Below, one piece after another: positions 1 to 6,163 of a stretch of 9,532 nt of DNA (within the stretch, counting starts at the first letter, position 1; each line of letters begins with the position of its first letter). The position numbers and the translations under genes were made by a program. The stretch covers positions 1 to 9,532 of the forward strand of contig JAHEKB010000067.1 of NCBI GenBank assembly GCA_024638525.1, in the 5' to 3' direction. This DNA comes from Bacteroidota bacterium. Its GTDB lineage: Bacteria; Bacteroidota; Bacteroidia; NS11-12g; UBA9320. Under the pieces are notes generated by a model. It did no database searches. It saw nothing but the letters and a program-made list of their open reading frames with translations, and was not told where the DNA came from.

Positions 1-2
1 TA

Positions 3-83
3 CCAGAAGAAAAACAAAAAGAACTTCGCAAAGGCAAGGACAATGGAGTACGGATATTTTCCAAGGGCAGGTTCTCGAGATAG
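3..83 (+). CDS. C-terminal end of an unidentified gene (partial)
   Basis: The third forward frame is open from the window edge to a TAG at 81-83 and encodes 26 residues rich in Lys, Glu and Arg, ending in RIFSKGRFSR. The composition and the close spacing (17 bp to the next start) make it a plausible 3' end of an upstream + strand gene that may be co-transcribed with the AIM24-family gene. Frame 2 is also open here, to a TAA at 89-91, so the frame choice rests on composition alone. No family can be recognised from so short a piece. Confidence 0.4.
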   Translation, partial: PEEKQKELRKGKDNGVRIFSKGRFSR

Positions 84-100
84 TTTACTAATTTTATCGC

Positions 101-901
101 ATGAATACCCACGAGATTGATTACCGCATCATTGGCGAGGAAATGCAATGCGTTGAAATTGAATTGGACCCCATGGAAACTGTTGTTGCTGAAGCAGGTA
201 GCTTTATGATGATGAACAACAACATCAATATGGAAACCATCTTCGGAGACGGCTCAGGCCAAGGAAATAAATCATTTATAGACAAAATGTGGAGTGCTGG
301 AAAGCGCTTAATCACAGGGGAGAGCTTATTTATGACTGCATATACCAATACCGGGAATTCTAAGCATCACGTAAGTTTTGCTTCACCCTTTCCAGGCAAG
401 ATTATTCCTATGGATCTCAGCGAGCTTGGAGGTAGAATCATTTGCCAAAAGGATTCCTTTTTGTGTGCGGCAAAAGGAGTTTCTATAGGTATAGAATTCA
501 GCAAGAAGATTGGTCGTGGACTTTTTGGAGGAGAAGGTTTTATAATGCAAAAACTCGAAGGCGATGGGATGGCCTTTGTGCATTCAGGCGGCACCGTAGT
601 TGAAAAGGAGTTACACGCAGGTGAAATACTCAAAGTTGATACTGGATGCTTGGTTGGCTTTACGGAACAAGTTGATTATGACATCACTTTTGTTGGAGGA
701 ATTAAAAATACCCTATTTGGTGGCGAGGGTGTTTGGTTTGCTCAATTGCAGGGTCCCGGTAAAGTTTGGATACAATCGCTGCCGTTCAGTCGATTGGCCA
801 AACGTGTACTAGCGTCCATTCCAAGCAGAGGTAAGAGTAAGGGTGAAGGAAGTTTGCTAGGTGGTCTTGGCGATCTCTTAGACGGGGATAATCGATTTTA
901 A
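101..901 (+). CDS. AIM24 / TIGR00266 family protein
   Basis: This 266-residue protein belongs to the AIM24/TIGR00266 family of beta-rich proteins; bacterial members have no settled biochemical role, and the yeast namesake is a mitochondrial inner-membrane protein. Family hallmarks are visible: an N-terminal QCVEIELDP followed by VVAEAGSFM (residues about 16-36), GEGFIMQKLEGDG (144-156) with HSGGTV (161-166), then FGGEGVWFAQLQGPGKVW (206-223) and SLPFSRLA (226-233). The two Gly-rich FGGEG segments reflect the internal pseudo-repeat of the fold. The C-terminus is a Gly/Asp-rich tail (about 242-266). There is no signal peptide or membrane segment, so it is probably cytoplasmic. The ATG at 101 fits because the conserved region begins soon after it; no Shine-Dalgarno site precedes it, only an AT-rich stretch. 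Length is normal for the family. Confidence 0.9.
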   Translation: MNTHEIDYRIIGEEMQCVEIELDPMETVVAEAGSFMMMNNNINMETIFGDGSGQGNKSFIDKMWSAGKRLITGESLFMTAYTNTGNSKHHVSFASPFPGKIIPMDLSELGGRIICQKDSFLCAAKGVSIGIEFSKKIGRGLFGGEGFIMQKLEGDGMAFVHSGGTVVEKELHAGEILKVDTGCLVGFTEQVDYDITFVGGIKNTLFGGEGVWFAQLQGPGKVWIQSLPFSRLAKRVLASIPSRGKSKGEGSLLGGLGDLLDGDNRF

Positions 902-916
902 TTCCACTTTGACAGC

Positions 917-941
917 TTGTCCCCATAACCCCGGGGACCAA
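917..941. terminator. possible bidirectional hairpin between convergent genes
   Basis: Between the stops of the convergent AIM24 and methyltransferase genes, GTCCCC (919-924) can pair with GGGGAC (933-938) across an 8-nt loop; the flanking TT/AA can extend the stem past one bulged C. The stem is GC-rich and symmetric, so it could act on both strands, but neither side carries a proper T-run. I see nothing else in the 146-bp gap 902-1047. Confidence 0.3.
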
Positions 942-1047
942 ACTAAGTATAAACAGATTTTCTGACTTGCCACAATCCTGAATAAAGGCCAAGAGTGTTG
1001 ATTCATCTCATAGCCAAGACAACAACAAGAAGTGTATAGGAAGATAA

Positions 1048-1620
1048 TTACTCCAAGCTTTTAGGGTAACAGAAAATAACATCTGCTTTGACTTCGAGCA
1101 TGTACTTAGTCCGGAGCATTAGCTTGAGCTCAGCAATGCTCGGATATCCATCACTGCCATCAAAACAGCGAGCATCATCTATGCAAACAAAATGCCTATA
1201 AGGACTTTCTAAGACGGCCTTAATTTCTTGGCTTATGGGACTGTCTTCTGCTCCTTTAGCAGTATCTCCACCGCTATAATGTGCGTCCAACCAAATTAGA
1301 CTTGGGCCATGCTGTTGATTCAAAATAAGAGGCAACTGTTCCGCGCTGTTTCCTTGAATTATGCGGACATGATCTAAACCTTTAAATCGTTTTTTGGCTG
1401 CTTGAGCATAACTATCTGACAGTTCCACTGAATAGATAGCTGGTGCTACATCCCTGAAAGCAGCTACCATTTGTCCTCTGTGAGTTCCCGTTTCAATAAA
1501 TGCATAAAAATCGTTGGTTTTGAACGCCTTACGCAAAATGAATTGTTTCACATAGCCATTGGGCAGACCGCCATTCAGACGCCAGAATAGATAATGCAAA
1601 TAGCGGTACACTTGCTTCAC
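1048..1620 (-). CDS. class I SAM-dependent methyltransferase-like protein
   Basis: This 190-residue protein has the layout of a small Rossmann-type methyltransferase. FIETGTHRG (41-49) matches the glycine-rich SAM-binding motif I; SVELS (64-68) supplies the acidic residue at the end of strand 2; IWLDAHYSGG (109-118) and CIDDAR (146-151) occupy the later strands, where acidic residues usually contact cofactor or substrate. The substrate cannot be told; similar proteins are often found among sugar- or glycan-modifying enzymes. The start is a GTG at 1618-1620: an in-frame TGA at 1624-1626 rules out anything further upstream, and the next Met (51) would remove motif I. There is no signal peptide. 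It lies downstream of pdhB in the same orientation but is separated from it by the repeat region, so shared transcription is doubtful. TATCTTTG (complement of 1625-1632) resembles a Bacteroidota -7 box but lies almost on the start codon. Confidence 0.72.
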   Translation of the reverse strand: MKQVYRYLHYLFWRLNGGLPNGYVKQFILRKAFKTNDFYAFIETGTHRGQMVAAFRDVAPAIYSVELSDSYAQAAKKRFKGLDHVRIIQGNSAEQLPLILNQQHGPSLIWLDAHYSGGDTAKGAEDSPISQEIKAVLESPYRHFVCIDDARCFDGSDGYPSIAELKLMLRTKYMLEVKADVIFCYPKSLE

Positions 1621-1706
1621 GGATCAAAGATAGGAAGTTTGAAAGTTCGAAGGTTTGAGAGTTTGTGGGTTTGGATGAATGGAGCAGGGACCAGTGACTA
1701 ATGACT

Positions 1707-1746
1707 AGTGACAAATTTGTTCAGGTTTGAGGGTTTGAGAGTTTGA
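1707..1746 (+). repeat. 40-bp perfect direct repeat, copy 1
   Basis: This segment is identical over 40 bp to 1801-1840, 94 bp away. It spans the last 7-bp unit, the AATTTGTTC junction and three 8-bp units. The 13 bp upstream of the two copies are also alike, with three differences. Copy 1 is followed by one extra GAGTTTGA unit, which suggests a segmental duplication with later gain or loss of one 8-bp unit. Confidence 0.95.
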
Positions 1747-1800
1747 GAGTTTGAAAGGACGGCACAGTGACTAGATACTAAGGACGAGTTACTAGTGATT

Positions 1801-1840
1801 AGTGACAAATTTGTTCAGGTTTGAGGGTTTGAGAGTTTGA
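1801..1840 (+). repeat. 40-bp perfect direct repeat, copy 2
   Basis: Identical to 1707-1746. It is followed directly by AGGAC, whereas copy 1 reaches AAGGAC only after an additional 8-bp unit. The identity is higher than that between neighbouring short units, so the duplication looks younger than the short-unit arrays. Confidence 0.95.
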
Positions 1841-1844
1841 AGGA

Positions 1845-1959
1845 CCCGCTCCTGTTCCTGTAATCCGTTCCTGTTTCCGCTCTCGGCTCCGGCTCCGGTT
1901 TCCCGTTGCCGTTCCCGTTCCTGTTCCCTGTTCCTGCAAACCGTTCCCCGTAACCCGCT
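1845..1959. repeat. CCNGTT-type degenerate hexamer/heptamer array
   Basis: About 18 consecutive units such as CCTGTT, CCGGCT, CCCGTT and GCCGTT can be laid end to end, with six units carrying one extra base. On the - strand, which would be transcribed by read-through from pdhB, the array is purine-rich with a GG or GGG run roughly every six bases. It starts right at the pdhB stop codon, in the position where a terminator would be expected. Confidence 0.85.
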
Positions 1960-2938
1960 AAACGTACATCACACTATCCACCGCCTGAACAACGCGATCT
2001 ACATTTGGTAGAAATGCATCAACAAGTGTAATGGCGTATGGAAGGGGTACGTCACGGGTAGTTACCCTTTTGATTGGAGCATCCAGGTGATCAAAGACCA
2101 TTTGGCTCATCATATAGGAAATCTCAGACGATATTGAAGCAAGTGGCCAGGCCTCTTCTACCACCACGCATCTGTTGGTTTTCCTGATACTGTTAGCCAC
2201 TGTTTCATAGTCAATCGGACGAACTGTTTGTAAGTCAATCAACTCTGCATTGATGCCTTTCTCTTCTAGCGCTTTGACGGCTTGTTCGCAGACGCGCATC
2301 ATTTTTCCGAAGGAAACAATGGTCACGTCTTGACCGCTTTTTTGAATATTGGCTTGACCCAATGGGATCAGGTATTCTTCTTCTGGAACTTCGTGCTTGA
2401 ATCCATACATCTGTTCACTTTCCATGAAAATGACAGGGTCTTTATCACGAATAGCAGACTTGAGTAATCCTTTCGCATTATAGGCATTGGAAAGAACAGC
2501 CACTTTAAGACCTGGGGTATTGGCATACCAATTCTCAAAATTCTGGGAATGCTGAGCCCCTAATTGGCCGGCACTTCCTGTAGGTCCTCGAAAGACCATA
2601 TCACAGGTAAATTGGCCTCCACTCATGCTGTTCATTTTGGCTGCCGAGTTGATTACCTGGTCTATAGCTACCAATGAGAAGTTAAAAGTCATGAACTCAA
2701 CGATTGGACGAAGACCGTTCATGGCTGCACCCACTGCAATGCCTGCAAATCCCAATTCGGCAATTGGGGTATCAATAATGCGTTTCTCGCCAAATTCATC
2801 AAGCATACCTTGACTTACTTTGTAAGCGCCATTGTATTCCGCCACTTCTTCACCTATGAGAATAATGCGATCATCTGTGCGCATCTCTTCGTTCATTGCC
2901 TCTCTCAGGGCTTCTCGGATCTGTAGTTCTCGTGCCAT
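1958..2938 (-). CDS. pdhB: pyruvate dehydrogenase E1 component, beta subunit
   Basis: This is the beta subunit of the thiamine-diphosphate-dependent E1 enzyme, which decarboxylates pyruvate and acetylates the lipoyl arm of E2 in the cytoplasmic pyruvate dehydrogenase complex. At 326 residues it has the usual length. The N-terminal half is the pyrimidine-binding domain: IGEEVAEYNGAYKVSQG (28-44), then DTPIAE (56-61), whose Glu61 corresponds to the Glu that activates the thiamine aminopyrimidine, and GAQHSQ (127-132) with the active-site His130. The C-terminal half is a transketolase C-like domain with DLQTVRPID (about 236-244) and VVEEAWPLASI. E1 alpha and E2 are not in the window; pdhB apart from pdhA is not unusual in Bacteroidota. 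A branched-chain 2-oxoacid E1 beta is the main alternative, but the overall match favours PdhB. A TATTTTTG box (complement of 2953-2960) lies 14 bp upstream of the ATG. Confidence 0.93.
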   Translation of the reverse strand: MARELQIREALREAMNEEMRTDDRIILIGEEVAEYNGAYKVSQGMLDEFGEKRIIDTPIAELGFAGIAVGAAMNGLRPIVEFMTFNFSLVAIDQVINSAAKMNSMSGGQFTCDMVFRGPTGSAGQLGAQHSQNFENWYANTPGLKVAVLSNAYNAKGLLKSAIRDKDPVIFMESEQMYGFKHEVPEEEYLIPLGQANIQKSGQDVTIVSFGKMMRVCEQAVKALEEKGINAELIDLQTVRPIDYETVANSIRKTNRCVVVEEAWPLASISSEISYMMSQMVFDHLDAPIKRVTTRDVPLPYAITLVDAFLPNVDRVVQAVDSVMYV

Positions 2939-2952
2939 AATTTTTCGGGGAG

Positions 2953-2960
2953 CAAAAATA
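2953..2960 (-). promoter_or_regulatory. possible Bacteroidota -7 box for pdhB
   Basis: Read on the - strand this is TATTTTTG, an exact match to the Bacteroidota sigma-A -7 consensus TAnnTTTG, 14 bp before the pdhB ATG. No TTG suitable as a -33 element is found at the expected distance upstream, so this is a weak call. It lies in the 134-bp divergent region 2939-3072, which must also hold the promoter of the secreted vWA protein; I could not identify that one. Confidence 0.3.
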
Positions 2961-3072
2961 ATCGGAAATGTGGCCTTTGCCTAGTTTTTACCGCTGCTCA
3001 ATGCAATACAACAGCTCATAAAATATTTCGTTTACCTTCTGTGCCTTGAAGGTATATTATATAAACTATCAT

Positions 3073-5022
3073 ATGAAAGTCCAATCTTGTATTTTACATA
3101 TCATATTCCTGCTCATAGGAGTTTTGGGAACTTTACACATTCAAGCACAATCTTTGAGTGGAAACATTTCAGATTTCAGCAGTGAGTTAGATCTCTCTTA
3201 TGCCAATGTTGACATCTATTCCGGTGAAGAATTAGTTGCTTCTGTTCTAGCCGATAAGGATGGTAATTTTCATGTGAAATTGGATTCAGGAACCTATAGG
3301 TGCGAGATTCTATATGCAGGATACCACAAGATTAGCCAGGAGTTTGTCGTCACCGATGATGAAAAGGCGAATTTTAATCTGAAATCGGACCCCACTAAAC
3401 CAAAGTATAAACCCATTGAAGACTCGGATTACTCAGTTGGTGCTATTGGGACTGAAGAAATTCGTAAACTGCCCGCTAGAAGTTTAGAAAGCATTGCAGT
3501 AACAAGTAGAGAACGCAGTCGCGGTCTTGGAAAAGTGAGCGGTGTATTTAAGAGATCCCATGCTGCTGAAGCATCGGCTGATTATGATGGAGTAGCAAAA
3601 GACGAATCACTTGCACCCGGCTATGAGGAAGAAATTCAAGTAGGATCTGGCAAGCTCACTGCAGGTGAAATAAATGATTTTAGCAAGTGGGAGCTCTGGA
3701 ATGACTTAACTGAAGACGAATTGAGTCAATACCAACAGATCTGGTCCATTGCTCCTTTGCACCGCTATATGGTGGAAGTAACCACCAAAGAAGGATTGCC
3801 TTTGGTAAATGCCAAATTGGAATTGCGAAATACCAGCAATGAGATTCTTTTTAGAGCAAGAACAGACAATACCGGTAAGGCAGAATTGTGGAGCAGCTTG
3901 GAATCGGGAGCAAGTGCGGAAGAAGGACTAAATATCAAGGCCAGTTATGGGGAACAAGTCAAACTCATTAAAAAAGCTAAGCCCTTTGGCCAAGGCAACA
4001 ACCGCATTTCCTTTAAGGCTGATTGTGATCAAAGCCAAGTGGTGGATATTGCCTTTGTGGTAGATGCTACAGGTAGCATGGGCGACGAGTTGGAATTTCT
4101 GAAAGCAGAATTAAACGATGTGATATACAAAGCCAAGGCTATCAGTAGCAAATTGAACTTCCGCTTTGGCAATGTCTTTTACAGGGATCAAGGAGACGCT
4201 TATGTAACCAGGTCTCAGGATTTTAGCAGAGTACTATCAGAATCAGCTTCTTTTATTAGCTCACAACGTGCAGACGGTGGAGGTGACTTCCCTGAAGCTG
4301 TTGAGATAGCATTGGATTCTGCTGTTAATGGTCTAAGCTGGAGTGAAGAAGCCAGGACCCGGATTTTATTTCTGGTGCTAGACGCCCCACCTCATCAAAA
4401 TCCCGAGATTCAAGAAAAGTTGAAGAACATAAGCCAAGTAGCAGCTGCAAAAGGAATTCGCATAGTTCCAGTGACGGCAAGTGGCATTGATAAAGGCACG
4501 GAATATCTAATGCGCTCTCTAGCATTGAGCACAAATGGCACCTACACTTTTTTAACCAATCACAGTGGAATTGGCGGTCATCACATAGAACCCTCAACGG
4601 ATAGTTATGAGGTAGAAATGCTGAACGATTTACTTGTTCGTTTAATTAAAAGCATGAGCTATATGCCTGATTGCCAACAAGAAATGCCCGATTTAGACCT
4701 GCCATATTCAGATTCATTGGTAGTAATTGACTCTTCAAAGACTACTGATTCCAGCGGAAGTATTACTACTCCGGAACCCAGAGTTTTGCAGTGGAAATAC
4801 TATCCCAACCCTACCAGAGGGATAGTGAATATTGAAGCCAATGTGGACATTGATGAATTGCATATCACTGATCTGAGCGGTAAAATCCTCAGGCGACTCA
4901 CACATATTGAAGCAGGAAGTGTGGTACAGACCAATTTATATGGCTATGCCAGCGGAATCTATTTGATACGATACCCCCTCGGGCAACGGTGGATCAGCGG
5001 CAAGGTGGTTTTGACTCGCTAG
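3073..5022 (+). CDS. secreted von Willebrand A protein with regulatory-like domain and T9SS tail
   Basis: This 649-residue protein starts with a signal peptide (residues 1-26; hydrophobic core ILHIIFLLIGVLG, cleavage probably after HIQAQ). Residues about 27-105 form a carboxypeptidase-regulatory-like beta domain. A short segment at 120-145 (VGAIGTEEIRKLPARSLESI) resembles the plug region of SusC-type TonB receptors, but no barrel follows. After a linker with LTAGEINDFSKWELW (195-209) and a second Ig-like stretch (DNTGKAELW, 265-273) comes a vWA domain (about 324-530). Its MIDAS metal site is DATGSMG (331-337), with GGGDFPEA (402-409) and LVLDAPP (434-440) supplying further metal-site positions. 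The last 75 residues, from YYPNPTRG (577-584), are a type A T9SS sorting domain. It is thus probably exported by T9SS and attached or released at the cell surface, where vWA domains bind protein partners. The ATG at 3073 was preferred to an in-frame TTG at 3046 because it places the signal peptide at the very N-terminus. Confidence 0.88.
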   Translation: MKVQSCILHIIFLLIGVLGTLHIQAQSLSGNISDFSSELDLSYANVDIYSGEELVASVLADKDGNFHVKLDSGTYRCEILYAGYHKISQEFVVTDDEKANFNLKSDPTKPKYKPIEDSDYSVGAIGTEEIRKLPARSLESIAVTSRERSRGLGKVSGVFKRSHAAEASADYDGVAKDESLAPGYEEEIQVGSGKLTAGEINDFSKWELWNDLTEDELSQYQQIWSIAPLHRYMVEVTTKEGLPLVNAKLELRNTSNEILFRARTDNTGKAELWSSLESGASAEEGLNIKASYGEQVKLIKKAKPFGQGNNRISFKADCDQSQVVDIAFVVDATGSMGDELEFLKAELNDVIYKAKAISSKLNFRFGNVFYRDQGDAYVTRSQDFSRVLSESASFISSQRADGGGDFPEAVEIALDSAVNGLSWSEEARTRILFLVLDAPPHQNPEIQEKLKNISQVAAAKGIRIVPVTASGIDKGTEYLMRSLALSTNGTYTFLTNHSGIGGHHIEPSTDSYEVEMLNDLLVRLIKSMSYMPDCQQEMPDLDLPYSDSLVVIDSSKTTDSSGSITTPEPRVLQWKYYPNPTRGIVNIEANVDIDELHITDLSGKILRRLTHIEAGSVVQTNLYGYASGIYLIRYPLGQRWISGKVVLTR

Positions 5023-5699
5023 CCTATGCCTAATGCAGCTTTAAACCATTTGTCCCATACACCCGCTGCTTTGTAATGTTTTACGACAAAATCTAAAAGG
5101 TCTGGACGCATGACGGTCTTCTCACCATCGTAATTGGCCATATAAAAGAACTGCTTTCTAAATAGTTCGGGGTACTGTTCGCCATACTCCTTGAATTCTT
5201 TGGGCAGCACCTTATTCATTTCACCCTCTCTGAAACCATCATATAGGCTTTGAAACTTCTTGTCTTTCAAGGCTTTCTGAAAGCCTGGATAATCGTCAAT
5301 TATATGCTGCCTTATTTTGCTTAGGTTTTCTTTACTCGGAACATAGATTCCGCCACCTAAATGGGTTTCATCTAAACTCAGATGCATATATAATCCAGGG
5401 TATTGCATGTCTTTTCTACCACTTGGAGAAACGACTGCCGAAACATGAAGGTTATACGGTGTTTTGTCTTTTGAAAAACGGATGTCCCTATTAATTCGAA
5501 AGATGGCATTTTTTAACTGAAGCTTGTTAACTTCTGGATCAATCTTCCCAATCTCATGAGCCGTGTCTGCTACCAATGCCTGAAATGGTTCTTTGACTTC
5601 TTTGATATAGGTCTTGCGGTGTTCATCAAAATAGTCCTTGTGATTATTGGCTGCCAATCCTTTAAAGAAATCAATAAACTTTGGGGAGAAATAAGACAT
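5019..5699 (-). CDS. DUF2461 (TIGR02453) family protein
   Basis: This 226-residue cytoplasmic protein belongs to the widespread DUF2461 family, whose activity is unknown. Typical features are the N-terminal FIDFFKGLAANNHKDYFDEH (8-27) and the strongly conserved FRINRDIRFSKDKTPYN (67-83), followed by GLYMHLSLDETHLGGGIY (102-119). Length is normal for the family. The frame stays open further upstream to 5819, but I chose the ATG at 5699: the family alignment starts there, and the extension would run through the terminator at 5736-5762 and into the neighbouring gene. The 3' end meets the vWA gene tail to tail: both stop codons (TAG) lie within the CTAG palindrome at 5019-5022. Confidence 0.9.
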   Translation of the reverse strand: MSYFSPKFIDFFKGLAANNHKDYFDEHRKTYIKEVKEPFQALVADTAHEIGKIDPEVNKLQLKNAIFRINRDIRFSKDKTPYNLHVSAVVSPSGRKDMQYPGLYMHLSLDETHLGGGIYVPSKENLSKIRQHIIDDYPGFQKALKDKKFQSLYDGFREGEMNKVLPKEFKEYGEQYPELFRKQFFYMANYDGEKTVMRPDLLDFVVKHYKAAGVWDKWFKAALGIG

Positions 5700-5735
5700 A
5701 CTGCTAATATATGAAACAGTATTAAACAAGGGGCT

Positions 5736-5762
5736 ATAAAAAAACCCCGCATTAGCGGGGTT
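5736..5762 (-). terminator. rho-independent terminator of the metal-handling operon
   Basis: Read on the - strand, AACCCCGC pairs perfectly with GCGGGGTT around a TAAT loop (8-bp stem, 5743-5762), and the transcript continues into a run of seven T (5742-5736). This is a textbook intrinsic terminator, placed 20 bp after the stop of the small HMA protein gene and before the DUF2461 start. It closes the operon that begins right of the window. Confidence 0.93.
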
Positions 5763-5782
5763 CAATTTGAAAGAATATTCTG

Positions 5783-6151
5783 TTATTTCTTGCTTGCACA
5801 AGAACTCTTGTCGGCACAACAGCTCTTGGTTTTAGGCTGACAACAGGCGCTCAATTTCTTTTGCGCTTCTAGATTGGCCCTTTGCTCACTGGTTGCATAG
5901 CCAATGTTGGATATGATACCATGGATTTCATCTAAGGCTATCTTCCTGTCATTATACCTTATCGTTAGCATTTTGCTCTCTACATTCCATTCAGCATAGC
6001 TGACACCAGGTATATCAAGCGCTTGCTCTATGTTCTCTTTGCATTCTCCGCATTGCCCTTCCACCTTAAACTTGGTTGTGATATTCTTAGCCAAGACTGT
6101 AAGGCTGGCTAGGATTAATGCGAATGTGAGTGTTCTTTTCAATGTTTTCAT
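5783..6151 (-). CDS. secreted HMA-domain protein with Cys-rich tail
   Basis: This 122-residue protein has a signal peptide (MKTLKRTLTFALILASLTVLA, about 1-21) and one heavy-metal-associated (HMA, ferredoxin-like) domain at about 24-88. The metal-binding loop is GQCGECKEN, with Cys34 and Cys37 in the CxxC arrangement known to bind Cu(I) or similar soft metals. The domain is followed by a short charged helix and a tail with two CC pairs and a last Cys (103-104, 111-112, 118), enough for a second thiolate site or disulfides. It has no lipobox, so it is probably a soluble periplasmic metal carrier or sequestering protein. It begins 12 bp after the stop of the di-haem peroxidase gene and is the last gene before the terminator. 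TAAATTTG (complement of 6159-6166), over the upstream stop codon, resembles a -7 box, so some independent transcription is possible. Confidence 0.88.
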   Translation of the reverse strand: MKTLKRTLTFALILASLTVLAKNITTKFKVEGQCGECKENIEQALDIPGVSYAEWNVESKMLTIRYNDRKIALDEIHGIISNIGYATSEQRANLEAQKKLSACCQPKTKSCCADKSSCASKK

Positions 6152-6163
6152 CGTATTACAAAT

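Larger units (their letters stand above)
1635..1959. repeat. composite tandem-repeat region with 8-, 7- and 6/7-bp units
   Basis: Almost the whole gap between pdhB and the methyltransferase gene is short-unit repeat. Period-8 blocks of RRGTTTGA occur at 1635-1674 (5 units, in perfect register), 1723-1754 (4 units) and 1817-1840 (3 units). Period-7 blocks of AGTGACT-like units occur at 1693-1713 (3 units) and 1766-1807 (6 units). A period-6/7 block of CCNGTT-like units fills 1845-1959 (about 18 units) and runs into the pdhB stop codon at 1958-1960. The order is 8, 7, 8, 7, 8, 6; each 7-block passes into the following 8-block through the same nonamer AATTTGTTC. Units are degenerate but the register is kept. 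No gene, terminator hairpin or convincing promoter was seen here. Confidence 0.92.

Noticed and set aside
1529..1714. Open frame on the - strand, 61 codons, overlapping the methyltransferase start and the repeats
   Set aside because: Its residues are a translation of the 8- and 7-bp repeats plus an out-of-frame part of the methyltransferase gene; no start signal and no protein-like composition.
1635..1959. Possible CRISPR array
   Set aside because: Units are 6-8 bp, directly adjacent and degenerate, with no unique spacers of constant length and no cas gene nearby.
1958..2938. pdhB without pdhA or E2 as a sign of gene loss
   Set aside because: The gene is full length with catalytic residues, and separate location of pdhB is common in this group as far as I know.
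3046..3072. In-frame TTG start nine codons upstream for the vWA protein
   Set aside because: It would put nine extra residues before a normal signal peptide that starts at the ATG at 3073.
4325..4597. 90-codon antisense frame within the vWA domain
   Set aside because: It is the shadow of a well-supported domain; Cys- and Leu-rich composition without motifs.
5700..5819. 40-residue N-terminal extension of the DUF2461 protein
   Set aside because: The extension crosses the strong terminator and the end of the small HMA gene; the conserved family sequence begins at the ATG at 5699.
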